From contig JAJKFH010000801.1 of assembly GCA_023333565.1 (NCBI GenBank), forward strand, positions 248,001 to 312,000: DNA of 64,000 nt, written 5' to 3'. This document shows positions 25,601-39,399 of this stretch, piece by piece. Below the pieces are notes generated by a model. It did no database searches and was not told the origin of the DNA. It saw only the letters and a list, made by a program, of their open reading frames with translations. Source of the stretch: Puffinus mauretanicus (lineage: Eukaryota; Chordata; Aves; Procellariiformes; Procellariidae). A program made the translations under genes and the position numbers. Numbering within the stretch: the stretch's first letter is position 1; each line of letters starts with the position of its first letter.

Positions 25601-28186
25601 TAATATAGCTACAGATTATTTCTTTGATGATGTATCTTCAGTGTTGCATGCCAGCAGTTGGATATCTACTTCTGGTAGAAACTGGAAGAGTAGAATTGGG
25701 TAAGACCTGTTTAAAGGACTCATTATAACATTATTTGGGTAATCAACTGCCACAGCAGTATCAATTGCACACAAGTGAACCAGGAAATTCACATGCTAAG
25801 CATTTGTTGGAGATTATAATCTGGTTGGCTTCACTCTCTGGGAACTCCTCTCAAAAGTTTATGGGGATATCAAATTTGAGTACCTTTTCTGGGAGGTCAC
25901 TGACCTCACAGAGTGATATCCATTTAGACTGACTTTTTGACATGGAAGGACTTCCAATGTCACTAACTTCAGACTTCAAAAATTTACAGCCTAATAACAC
26001 AGTCAGCAGTCCCAACAATATGCTGAAATATTTTATTTCATAGACAGGTCCACAGTCTTTATCCTACCTGTTTTAAAGATCCATATTACAATAGATTGCA
26101 AAACTATAGCCTTCAAAATGCTGGTGCTTCAAGCAAAATGCACATTCACTTAAGTATGTCCCGAGAGGGATTATTCTAGTTTTGTAGACAGATGCATGCA
26201 CATCTTTCTCACTTTGCAAATGTGCTTGATGCAGCATATTTAATGTATAATATTTAATAATAACAAAAAATCTAAGAAAACAATTTAAGACTTTAATTGC
26301 AGTAAAATTATTTTCTTCCTAAAATCACAGATTTTTTTTTTTATTATTTTGTAATAGAAGACCGCCAGGTAAGATCTTACCATCTACAAGGAATTAATGG
26401 CATTTTTTTCCTCTGCCTTTACTTTGAATATTTTGAGATACGCTTGCCATAATCCTTTCGGAATGACTTACCTGGTGGGTGGAAACTTCAGTGCTTGCTG
26501 ATACCTACCTTTCAAAAGAGGAGGTAAATTGCTTAAGTTGTGGTCCCTCATAGCGGATCACAATTGCCATCACAGCACGTGATGTACAGTAATGTACAAT
26601 ACACTCAATATGCGTGTTTCTGTAGGGCACTGCAAGTTATATAAATTTTAGGGATTTTGCAGGAGAGTGGTTTATCTTTTATTATTTATAGTGGAATTTT
26701 TTTCTGTCTTTAAAATACTTTATTGCTGGTGATATTGCACACATTTCAAATAACCAATATAAATGTATTATAACTTATAATTATACTAATTTTTATATTT
26801 CATTCAACCATCAAAACCTTAATGAAACAAACAAATGTATGTTACCTCATATCATAAATGGTTATTATAATAATATTTTCTCATTAAAGTATAATTTTTT
26901 ATTATTATAGAAAAAGATAACTTTTACTCATTTCCTTTTTCCTTTAGGCAAAAAAAAAAGTTTTGTCAGTGGAGAGGTTTAATAAATTTTGAGATGTCTG
27001 TCATATAGGAAAATGATCAATAGTTATTAAGATACAGTCTTTTACAGAAGCCTGAAAATGCTGAACAGAAACTCTATCAAACTCTATGAAATTTGCTCCA
27101 AACATGTAGCTTACCACATGTACTCTTGCACTTGATATGTCTTTTTTATTTTCCCAGTGTCTTTATTTCAATTAGCTGTGTAAGGATTGATTCTGTTAGT
27201 GTTTTCTTGTTATCACAAAACTCATTTAGCAAAAGAAAACCTGTATTAGAGTCCTGTGGGATGTGGCAATAACCAATGTTCCTTCTGGAAATTTGGAAAT
27301 GAAAATTTGTTCACCTTATTCAGCGTTATTTGTCATATTAATAGAGGAATAATCCAATAACACACATGAGAAGAATTGGAGATGTCTGATTCTAAGATAA
27401 TAAATATAAACTTTAAGTCAGATTTCTTTAATATTTTAGAAATTTAGTATTAAATAGATGATCCCCAATGTGTTTTATTTCTGAGTTCTGGTACTCCCTA
27501 CTGCTTTATAGACATTTAATTTATCCTCACCCACTTTTCTTTCATTCTGTGAATAGTTCTGCGTAAACAGAGTGGCTGATAACGGCGAATGGACGGTGCA
27601 GTCAGGGAACTCATTTCGCTACCTCAGGATGTAATTTATCTTACACTTAGATGTCTCTACAATTTGCCACTTTTTTCAGGTGTTTCATCTTCATCTACCT
27701 AAAGTCTTATTTCCCCAGATCATTCCCAGTGCTTATTTACCTGTAAGAGAAAGCTCACTGCAAAAGTAACAAGAAAATATAAACTCAGTAATAAATAAGT
27801 CCAGACATATCCTCTACTTCAGGCTCAACTTTTATAGGCCTGCAAACTCTATGGTATCAAATGCAGCAGAGAATGAAAGGACAACTGGCTGCTTCTTTGA
27901 GAGGAGAGCTCTGTTTATATGAAGAAAGGAAGACATCAAAATCAGTGGAAAAACAGAAGGCAGAAAATGCAGAAAACCCGCTCATGTCACATAACTATAA
28001 AGCGTTGGAAATATTTTAGAGCTATTCAATAATGTTAAGTAGTGTTAAAAGCCATGAAAACAGCCTTTCTGCTCTGCATATTCCAAGCTGGTCAATTTCT
28101 GTGTTTCTGAGATGTACAGAGTAGCTGTGAAACCTGTGACTGCTATTGTTCCAAAGGAAAGCAAAGGAAAGGAATTGCATTTCAGG
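22620..28186. other. Non-coding AT-rich DNA
   Basis: No frame above 67 codons in most of the stretch and no domain. A 20-bp palindrome at 24462-24481 is listed separately. A less AT-rich spot near 27.57-27.63 kb has several CpGs but no other feature. Confidence 0.65.
24462..24481. repeat. Perfect 20-bp palindrome
   Basis: CTAATTCTTGCAAGAATTAG is its own reverse complement with no spacer. It could act as a dimer-binding site or be chance. Confidence 0.9.
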
Positions 28187-28777
28187 TGTCATGGTTTAGC
28201 CCCAGCCAGCAACTAAGCCCCACCCAGCCGCTCACTCACTCCCCCAGGTGGGATGGGGGAGAGAATCAGAAGGGTAAAAGTGAGAAAACTCATGGGTTGA
28301 GATAAAGACAGTTTAACAGGTAAAGCAAAAGCCACGCACGCAACCAAAGCAAAACAAGGAATTCATTCCCTACTTCCCATCGGCAGGCAGGAGTTCAGCC
28401 ATCTCCAGGAAAGCAGGGCTCCATCACGTGTAACGGTGACTTGGGAAGACAAACGCCATCACTCCGAACGTCCCCCCTTCCTTCTTCTGCCCCCAGATTT
28501 ATATGCTGAGCATGACATCATATGCTATGGAATATCCCTTTGGTCAGTTGGGGTCAGCTGTCCCAGCTGTGTCCCCTCCCAACTCCTTGTGCACCCCCAG
28601 CCTACTCGCTGGTGGGGTGGGGTGAGGAGCAGAAAAGGCCTTGACTCTGTGTAAGCGCTGCTCAGCAGGAACGAAAACATCCCTGTGTTATCAGCACAGT
28701 TTTCAGCACAAATCCAAAAGATAACCCCATACAGCTACTATGAGAAAATTAACTCTACCCCAGCCAAAACCAGCAGA
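28187..28777 (-). mobile_element. Solo LTR, minus strand (LTR copy 2)
   Basis: About 591 bp with the same ends and inner blocks as the proviral LTR: in viral sense it closes with CTAAACCATGACA, and it contains the TCTTTATCTCAACCC segment. TATA-like CATATAAAT and CRE-like TGATGTCA lie together near 28500-28520. The R/U5 portion with GGAATTCCTTGTTTTGC differs from copies 1 and 3 and matches the truncated copy 4. Possible 5-bp flanks (TCAGG, GCTGG) match at only three positions, so the duplication is decayed or the end is misplaced. No internal viral sequence adjoins, consistent with LTR-LTR recombination. Confidence 0.92.
28513..28520 (-). promoter_or_regulatory. CRE-like site of LTR copy 2
   Basis: Viral sense TGATGTCA, the other CpG-transition derivative of TGACGTCA, just upstream of a TATA-like sequence. 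Confidence 0.6.
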
Positions 28778-31700
28778 GCTGGGTATTGAGTATAAACCCT
28801 CCATAAAGTCTAAACTCAGAGAATTGTCTCAGGTAGCGTCCACAGCAAGGAAGCACCCGTGTTACACAGATACAAAGAAGTAAAGATCTTGCATATTTAA
28901 ATCATCATGAAATTAGGTATGTCAGAAACATCATTGGGTTTTATCCGGAGAGCAAGCAACGTAAGAATGAAGGCTTTGTATTGGATTTCAGCATTTTTTT
29001 TTTTTGTATTAGTTTCTATACAGGACTCTGTGCATTCCTTGTGAAAATTTCGTTGCGCTGGATCTTTGGACCTTAAGACTGAAAAACAGGAAATTGTTTG
29101 TAAGTTTATTTAAAATTTTAATTTACTTGAGAATAGCAAACTGAGTCTGAAGACTGACCTATCCTGCAAATGAACAGAGCTGAGGTGACGTTATGAATAT
29201 CTATGCACATATGTTAACAAAAACACAAGGATTTCCTATGAGGCTTTATGTTAAATGGTTTCTGAGGGTACTTTCTTAGATAAATTAATTATTGTAAGTT
29301 GATCTCTTTTCTTAATAATGGATGATAAATGATGTGTACCCTTGTGCTTTCTTCTACTCATTTTACATTAACAGCACCATGTGTTATTTCCTATAGTACT
29401 TTACTTCATTTATAGTTTTCATCTGGCTGAGTTGGCACCATGCTGCATTTTGAGGCAAGGTTACTTTATTTCCTTCCTTTACTTGTGTTCATTTTACATG
29501 CACAATTGTGAGTGCCATATTCCTCTTGAAGTTGCTGGAGATACAGACAGAAGAGGTACGCTACCTGACTTAAGCATTCAAGCTCTTAAGTCAGAAATCT
29601 TTTAGTAAATTTGGGTTGATGGTCTTAACTGAGAAACCCTTGTAAAACTAGATCAATTTCTGTCTCTTTTGTCATCATTTTGCTCTTAAGTACTTGAATA
29701 ATATTTAGTTTGCGGTTTTTGTTTACTGATGCAAAATTTCTCAAGAAATTGTCCATTAAACTACCCTTAAGATATCTGTTTCCTGTGTACAACTGTTTCT
29801 TTGGGAGAGCCTTCAATTATGTATTTATTTAATTTTCTGCATGAAGTCTGAAATTAAGGTTTAATTGTAATCAAGATCTTGAACCATTCTTTATGAGACA
29901 GGTAGCCTGAAAACCTGACACTGAAGAACTATGAGGGTCTAAGGAGCAATTATTAAATCAGTAAGTCATTTGATGTCCAAGGTTGAGCAGCTTGTCCTCA
30001 CTCTACCTGAATTATGCCAATTGAATTATTTACATTTAATTATTTAAAGTTAAAAAAAAACAACAATGAGATATTTGAAGGGAGGGATTACTGAAAACAT
30101 CCTTTCTCCAAGTAACTACACTTCAATTATTTGAAATGGAATTTAAATATTAGGTAATTTTTTGCAACCATATACACATAAACAAAGCACTCCGATACCT
30201 ATTTCTAGATGAAAAGCATTTGCTCTGTACATTGAAAGAAATATCATCAAGATATGATGCTCTGGTCTGAATTAAAGGACTCTTAGAAGCTGCTGGTAAC
30301 TGGTGGTGATATGCCACTGGGCATGGTCCCCAGGCGGGAGAGGAGAAATCTCCCCAGCACATCGGTGGCCTCGGCTTGGGCAGAGACCTGGGTGGGAACA
30401 TGCCCCGTGGGTCTCCAGGCACAGGGACTGCACAGTATCTCTGCCAGAGGCTGGGTAGAAGAAAAAACTGACCCCCCTCCCACCCCAGAAAGGTTTTATT
30501 CCTAACTTCCCAGGGAACTAAGGAAAGGGATAGCAGCCTGTAGTCAGCTGGATCTCCTTTTTGCTTCTTGGACACAAATGTTTCCTTTTGTTTTCTTTAC
30601 ATGTGTTTTGTCAAGAAAAACTGATAAAATTCTCATCAGCTAATACAAGTCAAGATTTTTTTTTTTCCTGAGAAAAAAAAAGCAGTCATAAACAAGGTGG
30701 AAAATTGTATTTTGGAGAAAACTAGTTTTTTTCCTCACCATCTTTAATTATGTTCTGGTAAGACTAAAACAAAACCAGAAAGAAACCTCACCATGTCCTG
30801 GCCTCCTAAAAGAAACAGAAATTAACAATATGATTCAGCAGATTAAAGGATGGTAGATGTTCCTTTGCTGCCCCAAGGAGTCGCTGCGTTGATAGGAGCA
30901 ATGGTGTATCATTGGGATTAAACAGCTATTTGTCCAGGAGTGCATAACAGAGTTCCAAAAATGTCACAGTTTTGCATGAGTAGGTCTAAAAAACTGGCAC
31001 ACATCCCATGCTCTCCAAAGGGAAGACCTGCCTTAGTTACATTCCCATTACTCAGGATGACAAAAGACGCAATATACACATATTCTGACTATCAGACAAA
31101 ACCACCCAATCCGTCCCAGCCCTGCTATCCAGAGGAAGGCAATTTTGACTTTATCCCACTCATTGCAGACTAGTGCAGAGAGAGGTAGTGAAAAGGACCC
31201 TGGCATGACGTATGTGTTGCCATCAGCTATAAGTCCTTCACAGGCTTTCACTATTTCTTGCTCTCCACAAGTCTTGCTATTCAATAGTCTTGCTATTTGA
31301 AAAGATTGGCTACTCCATACTTGTCATGGTTAAATCCCAAATTAATTTCACACTCCAATATACAACTTTAAAAAATAAATAAGGATGGACTCCTAAGTGA
31401 ATTATATTGTGGTTGTTTGTTTGTTTAGTAAAATCACTATTGAAAATGCTTGCCTCTGTGTTTTCAACATTGTCTTCTGAAGTTTGAGTTTAGAAGATCT
31501 GGCTCACGTTACAGTCCCCCACATGAGTCTGAGTAGCTGCCTTGCGGGAGTTTAGAAAGTGCCAGGGAGACTGAGGAAACTAAGCATCTGCTTCCCACTG
31601 TCTTTAGGGCAGCTGAAATGAAATTAGAAAAGCAGAGTCATGGTTTCTTCAGTCTCCCTGTATTGTCCCAAACTCCCCTACACAAAGTAACTTGTTAAAA

Positions 31701-32440
31701 AAAAGTCCCCCAAATATCCTTGCAACCAATATTCTGAAATGTTGGCAGTGATTCTTTAGCATGTTTACAGAATTATTTTGTGCTGATGCTGACACAAATG
31801 TCTCAATCTTTGTCATGGTGAAAATTTGAAAAATAACCCTTTTAATTCTATTAATCTATGCTTAGGGACTTTTTAATTTCTCTCTACTAATAGATAGATT
31901 AAAATGCTGTTCAGTTCTGTCCTGTGTTTTAAGCAGTCTGCTCAGAAAAAAGCCTGATTAGTGGGCTACCTGGAGTAGAATGTTTTTAGAAATAATATTA
32001 GGCGGGGAAAAATAATGCTGTGTTCTTTAATGTCTCTCTTAATTTCAAAAGAATGAGCCATGCTCTGACTTACAGAATGTAGCTGAGATTCTAATGAGGG
32101 TGAATATGAGAAGCTGTTATAGTTACCTTCAGCATTGGATGAAATAACATATAATAAATTTTCAAGTCATCCAAAACGCATTCAGAATCATATTTTTTGC
32201 AATGTGAAGCTATCAGAATATTTACCAGATATAATGTTTTTGCTTAAAGCACTTTCTATCAATTGAATGGCTTAACTGAAGAAATGCTAACTCTTAGTTT
32301 TTCAGAATATAAAATGCATGGATTGTTTTGCTGCAAAATCTTCCAAAAAATAAAATAAACTGTTCAGATTGAAATAAGAGAAAAGAGTATGTGGGCTCAA
32401 ATCAAGATCTCTACTGACTGACAAAAATATTATCTATTTT
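28778..32440. other. Non-coding DNA
   Basis: AT-rich overall. A GC-richer patch at about 30.28-30.53 kb gives competing frames on both strands (up to 141 codons minus) without any domain. It may be an unrecognised old repeat. Nothing else supported. Confidence 0.55.
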
Positions 32441-32448
32441 CATTCGGC

Positions 32449-33563
32449 GTGGCCAATTCTACATCTGGAACTGCCTGGGGGAGTCACTGGGCCCGTGCGA
32501 CTCTTTATCCAGGGTGTAAATCAACATATTTAAGCGTACAAACATTGTCTATCAGTCGACCCCTGTGGTACAGGATCTGGCAGGAGAACTTCTGGGACAG
32601 ACTGAAAGTCCCACCTGGAGAGATCCTGGGACATTTAATCGAATGCTTTGTTGTGAAGGTGGCGGGAGTTCAGTCAAGCATTTTGTCTCAAACCGGTTCA
32701 TTGTCTCAAAGCTGTGCATGGTCTCAAATCTGTTGCTTGTCTCAAGTCAGCCCATGGTCTCGGTTATGCAGAGACTCTCTGGGGAGTCCCTGGACCACCC
32801 AGGGAACTGGTGACTAAGTGTGTTATATGTGTACCCAGGCCACAGTTATAACTATAGCACAAACCTGAAATTCATCCTTATGTCACAGTTATAACTTAAA
32901 TGCCATACGTCCTGCAAACCGTGAAAAGCTAACAAGAAGGCTGTTGCCCACTTGGTATCCACAGCCAGGGGTTAGGACTCTGCCTGTTTTTTCAGAGACT
33001 AGACAAAGATTGTTTTTATTTAATATGACTGAAGGAAGTTCGGGTAGTGAAGCCATCTCACTCATTTGCTGTAGCTTTCCTGAAAACTATGTTCATATCT
33101 TCCCTTGCCTGAGGAGATCAACATACATTCCTCAAGAGGAATGACCAAAACACAGGCTATAAATTATTCTCGGATAGGAGCACATTTTGTCAGTCTTGAC
33201 AGTTCATATAACAAACTTTGGATTGTTCATTATGTAGAAATCAATGTCAGAGTTACTGGGTCAGAGTGGGAAAGACAGCAAGTAAGTGGAAACGTGGAAA
33301 TTCGGAAAAGAAGGAATCTAGCAGCTTCCAATTTCAGGCTGCTTGATGAAGTTTATGTGAAACATTTATCACCCAATATGCACACACAGTCCTGGGGGGA
33401 GGCAGCAGCAGAGTACCCCTTGCTGCACTCTGTGTACAAGGCATGCGTCAAGCTACCAAGCACTCTGAAACACGCCAGGTGGAAATGGAGAAATACATGT
33501 TCAATGAAGGCGAACTATAAAATACAGTCCATGAGCAATGTATTTATTTCTTTAGGTGACTGA
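32449..33563 (+). other. Region of unknown origin with unusually long open frames
   Basis: Less AT-rich than its surroundings, with consecutive plus-strand frames of 122 codons (32449-32817) and 152 codons (33105-33563). Neither shows a domain I recognise. The first contains an 18-bp tandem array (32684-32773). A 13-mer CACAGTTATAACT recurs at 32841 and 32884. It could be a decayed LTR or other mobile element. TATTTAAG near 32527 would suit an LTR TATA box, but terminal repeats were not found. No function assigned. Confidence 0.35.
32684..32773 (+). repeat. 18-bp imperfect minisatellite, five units
   Basis: Units start at 32684, 32702, 32720, 32738 and 32756, each beginning KGTCTC, and units 1, 2 and 4 end in CAT. 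The period is exactly 18 bp with no indels. In the 122-codon frame it reads as a six-residue repeat beginning Ser-Gln in four units. Confidence 0.85.
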
Positions 33564-33569
33564 TTAAGG

Positions 33570-36500
33570 AGGAGATATGCGGAGATTTTCAGGACTGCTT
33601 TCTTAAACTTGGAAGACTTTATTCTATGTATGTCCTCTTCTGGGTCTCTAACCGAATAGGAAAAAGAGTGTCCAGCAGGAGATTGTTTTACGTTTTTCCT
33701 TTCAGTGTTCCTTAACTGCAAGTGAGTTAGGTAAGTCATTTGATGATGTGTAATTGACTGGGGAACAGTCATCCAGATTGTGAAGGAAGGCCAATCAACA
33801 GTGAAAAAAATTGTTCCACCAAAGTCTTTGTACACAAATGTAATTTATTTTTCATTATTTAACCTAGTGCTTTCCCTCTCACCTTTTCATTTGTACTAGC
33901 TCCATATAGCTTCTATAATGCTAATAGAATAGAAAGACCTAAAACCTCTAAGATTGTTGTGAACAAATATCTCGAAGAGAGATAGCTATTGTTTTTTCAT
34001 GCCTTTACATTCTCCTACCCCTTCTGCAATACTCAGATGCTGGTGTGCACATAGATTTCATTTATGCTTCTTTTCTAAACCCTAATTTTTTGGCTCTTTT
34101 ACATTTGCGTGGCTTTAAGAGAGCTAATATATCTTTTATACAATCCATTTAAAATTCAGCCCCTTCTGCACATCTTTTTTCTTTGATTTCAAACACCGGA
34201 GGACATCAATACAAGGCTTTTTTAGGAGTTGTAGTCAGAGTTTTTCTGTCTTGGAGAAATTGCTGCTCTGACTATTTTTTTCTCTTTTTAATTTTGTATT
34301 TTATGACAGGATAAAGCCCATTAGTCAAGGTCAGCATGGTTTTCACTGAGCTTAAATACAAGATGTTCTTGGCCTGTGGATAGGGTAAGTGCTATTTTCT
34401 TTAACTTGGCTGCTGTGAATACAGACAGAAGATGATGATTTAACTCAGGGAAAACAGCATTACCTCTTACAGCATTTAAGCATTCATTTGTTGCCTGACA
34501 GTTTTTAACTTCTCATTTTGTACTTGAGTAGTCACTCTGCATTTTAAAATTATGTTTTTGAACAGCATTACTAGAACTGTCTTCATTTGGCTTTTGGAAG
34601 CTCATACATGTTCACATTTCTTGGTGAAAATTGCCTTTTCAACTTGAACGTGTGACACTTCTAAGTGTGTGATGGCCAGAAGAGCGTTCATAGAGCTATA
34701 TTTCAGGAAATGGCTATTTGTTTTTTAAACAAAGCAGGCAGTGAAGGATGATAAATATAATAAATATTAAATATATTAAATATCGTTAAAAAAACCTAAC
34801 TCAACAATAAAATAATAAGAAAGAAATAACACTTGAATTTTCTAATGAGAACCTAAGTCCAAAATGACCAGGGATACAAAAGCTTGTGCTTTGGTGAGTT
34901 TTAATGTATCCACAATTCAGTAGAGATTCCTTTCAGAAATAGACTTTCTTCCTCATCCCCTGCAAGGAGACTCCTCATCTTTGGATTTCAAAAGAATTGG
35001 TTTATATGCGAATGAATTCTATGCAAAATCAAGATCATTTTTCAGCATTTCCTCATTTTCCCAGAAGCATAATCAAAAACTCAGAACTGAAAAACTGCTG
35101 TTCTAGTTCCTCACCCAACTATCCTAAAAAGTGATCTCAGCAGAAAACCAAAAGCCAGTATGTAATTTTATTAGTGAATACAACGCTATTAATAACCTAT
35201 GTCTTTAAACTATATTTCAAAATTGAAAGGTAAAATCCTCAAGATTAAATACCTTAATTAAATTTTATAGGATAAAAAAAAAAAAAGGAAAGGATGAAAT
35301 CTATCTAAACTTTTTGGAGGAGAGTGCAAGCATTCCTTTTAATGTGATGTATTTGGATAGTTAATGAAATACAAAAAATTTACCTAATAGACAGTGAATG
35401 GTATAAGGTTTCAGTATGTGAGAATGAAAGGTATTTTTTTCTTACTATTTTAGCTCTCAAATTACAAGGCAGGGTAGTTGCTTAAGCCAGAAACAATTTT
35501 TTTTGATAGAACCTTGGTACTTTATTTATCCACTTTAAGTTGATTCTAAACTTGGCAAAATCTGGCATATGCATTTAAACTCCAAGCAGTACTACACCAC
35601 TGAACAGGACTAGAAAAAATGCCTCAAGATATTTATATTATTATTTCTGGAAATACATACACAAATTCAGTTTCCAGCATTTTCCACTGAAGAGTAATAC
35701 AAAATTGAGATGAAAATAAAGTGATTTGCTCTGAAACCTATTACAAAGGAAGACTGTGAGTATAATAAATTTTTCACTCTCAAGAATAAGCAATGCATGA
35801 CAGGACTTTTATTTTCTTTCTGGGAAAGAATGTAATAGTCTGAGTTATGTTGCAGCAGTTGTTAATACTTGTTTTAATTATGCATCAACTTTGATTTAGC
35901 AATGCACTTCAAGGTAATGTTTCATATACATATTGTGTAGGAAATGATACAATTCACATTTGATAGTGAAACAAGAAAATTAGCAAACTGGGACTTCTAT
36001 AACTTAATTTGTGGAAACCTGTAGCAATCACAAACTTCATGATATATGACCAACAAAATACAGGATAAAGAACTTAACCATTTATATTAATCTTACTATA
36101 ATTTTTAGCCAAATAATAATTTCAAACATACCTTTATCTAGAACCAGATACTATTAGTATACTATTGATAGCTTTTTGGCTACACACTGAAGCATATTTT
36201 GAAAATATGACTTTTTTTCATAGATACAACTGTGGTTGATTTAACCACCGTTTTTCATTTAAGATAGATGCAGAAAAAAGTTACATGTCATTATCCCAAA
36301 ACAAATGCAAGGCTGCTCTAACGTATTAAGTGAAGGAACATTGTTTTAGGGAAAATATACATAAAATGTAGGTTTTCATTTTGGAGAACCATGAAAAATA
36401 CAGCTAAAGTAGAATGAAGAACAAAGCAACCAAAAAAGACTGTACTTGTACTGCCGTACAAAAAACTGAGACCAGGAATAGTTTATTCAGTATCCAATGT

Positions 36501-39340
36501 TGGACAAGGAAACTACCTCCCACTTCTTGTTTCTTCCTGTAATTCAAGAGAAACAGGCTATTCCACAGTGAAGGGATAGCTGACAAATATTTCCTTCAAG
36601 TGGAAATTGCCTTAGAAGTCATAAATTTTAATTCTGAAGTTCAGTAATAACAAGATTCAGAAATGTCGAAAGGAGAGAGTTCCTCTGCAATTTCCTCCCT
36701 CCTCCCCCACCCCCCTGCAATAATAGGCTTAAGATATAGGTTCAGCCTGCAACCTACATTTATACTCATATAAAAGGTTATTCATACACCTTCACTGGGG
36801 AAAGTTTTACAGGTAAGCAGGACACCAGCTCACTGCGGAGGAACAAATGGGCTCTTATGAGGTTGAGGTTCCTTTGGTTTACTATGCACTAGAAGATATG
36901 CCATACCCATGCACTTAGTGTGGGACTCTAAATAAGCTCATTCCTGAAGAACTTTTCTATTTTTCCTTCCTTGGAAACTTTTTTTGTTGTTGGATAGCTG
37001 ACATTTTGCTATTGATTGTTTTGTTTGTTTTCAGAAAGATTCCTATCAGATTAATCCTTTGCAATATTTTATATAGCCAAACTCTGTTTTGGGTTTGGTT
37101 TTTTTTTTCCCTGTTTGTTTCTTCGGGTAGGTTGGTTTGGGGGCTGTGAGTGTCCGATTGGTATGGTAAGGAACACCTTTGTTCTTTATCAGTTGCATTG
37201 ATTGAATGGATTTCATGAATGTAGTACTCAGCATCTTTGATCTTGCTCTTTAAAGAAGTATCTGGCCAATTAGTTTCTAATTGGAATAAGCAGTATAGAA
37301 GTCTGTTAAACATCTCATTTGATTAATTTTTCCTGACTTTCATTGTTGGCTGCAGGCACAAATGAAAGGCTGAGAAGGAGAATAACGGTACCGCTTAATG
37401 ACATGAAAGCGAAACAGACAGAGCACGGTGACGACCCCACAGGAACCACTGTTTGGCCCAGCCCTGCTATTTGCCTTGGCTGTACCCCCAGTGACCACAA
37501 AACTCCCTGGGACTGGTTGGCTGTTGAAGCCCTACCACCATCTTTAGCCCAGAAGTACCTCAAGGGCCTCACATAGAGAGGACTCAACAACTGATGATGA
37601 AATACATGATTAAAGTTTGAAAGTGAATAGAAAGAAAATTAAAGAAAAAGAAAATGCAGGCTTGGAATCGGCACTTTAAAAGTTTGCTGAACAACTCCTG
37701 AGCTGTCTGGGCTGGAGTGAGTTGAAAAGTGTTGGGAATGTGCCACAGAGGGTGGGGGGACATGGACCACCTTGAACAGGTTTGTGGTCCAAGGAGGCAA
37801 ACGGAAATGGAAACCCATCTGTCAGTGCTTCTGACAATGTCAAGGAAGTGTTTGAGAACCTATTTGTATGCTCAGCTATTTCAGCTGGATGCTCCAGCTT
37901 GACGCAGCCAAGCCAGTAAATGTATACTTAAAAACAGGTGCATGTTCATGGATTTTTAGTGAGCTTTCTCATGGACCAGAGTTTCAGGAGATCTATCAAT
38001 CCTGGCACCCTTCATGATGTTTTAACAGGAATTGATCATGCTGGGATCACTCAAAATCTGCTCCCTTTTGAAAACATGGCCTGAGCCTGCGTACTGTGGA
38101 TCTTAACGTATGTCTCTTATACTTACCTGAAAAATAGTGATAACTGCACTCCATCTTATCTCCTTTTGCTTATATTGGAGCCCATTTGAAATTTCAACTC
38201 GGCGTGGAGAGTTTCGACACAGTGGATTCCCATCTGAGTGAGGGCCTTCCAGCTTCCACAGTGTTAAATATAACCTAGTTCTGCACTGAAGATATTACCC
38301 GTCTCAGTAGTTTATGATATTATTAACGGATACTGTCGATGTGCTTTCTAAATGGACTTGTTTAACTTCATCAAACACTTATCTGGAGTGCTGCTTTTTA
38401 AAGATGATTAATAAGCCGCAGGTGACAGTAATTCCCAGAAAAATCTGTGAAGACCTTTTACTTCTTTTCACGTAAAAATACATGAGAGATTATTTTAACA
38501 GTTAAGTAAGACATATCTCCTTCATGTCATAAGTCTATTAAATATCTAGTTATTAACCTCTTCCTCTTTATCCAGAGTTTGTCCAAACTTTCTGACAATT
38601 CTTCAGAAATAAATGAATAAAACACTAATTTGTAATCATCTGGTCTAACAGAAATCATACTTCTCTGATTACTATGCTTTAACCTGCTGCAATGTGAACA
38701 TGGTAAAATTACTACCTAGTTGCCTTTATTTTTACTTGCACAGGTTTGTCCTTCGTATAAAGGAAAAGGTTTTTATTGCGAGTCTTCCAAGAAATAATAC
38801 TTTATATCTAAAGCACTGAGCATAATAATGGTGACCATTAGGAACAGAAGATCCTCTTTCTGCTAGCATTCTTTAGCAAAAGGTAGCTAGAAAGAGGAAT
38901 ATGCAAATTAAATTTCAGGACAACTTAATATCCACCTCATAATTACATCTCGCTAGCCACAATGTTTGATATTTAGATCCTCAAATATTCACTGCTAGTT
39001 GTGTAATGACGTTTATGTCTCATCCTCGCTTGGTGGCCAAGCACAGTCCATGGGCTGGGATAATGTTTCTTAAGATGCATTTGAGCCCTCCAGTGGCCAC
39101 TATTGTTTTCTGTATTTTGGAAACTGCCAATTAGGGCACCAGTGTTTATTAAGCTAGACCCCGTGTCTTTGTGTACAGTTAGCAATATGTTTCTGTGAAC
39201 CTAATCTGACAAAATATTTTGTTATTTCGCCTGAAAGAGCCAGGGAATCATCTGTCGCAGTGGCAAAGCCCGTGCTCCCAATTCTCCCAGAGCATCACTG
39301 GCAACACCACTAATGCATATCTAATTTCCTTTCTCCTAGC
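33570..39340. other. Non-coding AT-rich DNA
   Basis: Short frames only. Around 36.95-37.58 kb there are frames of 118 codons (minus) and 91/77 codons (antisense pair) with no domain, likely compositional. Short simple A/T repeats occur near 34.76 and 35.27 kb. Confidence 0.6.
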
Positions 39341-39399
39341 ACCGCATTATGCGTTTTCTCTGGCTGCTGTGGCTGAAAAAACCCTTCCCCAGCCCAGCA

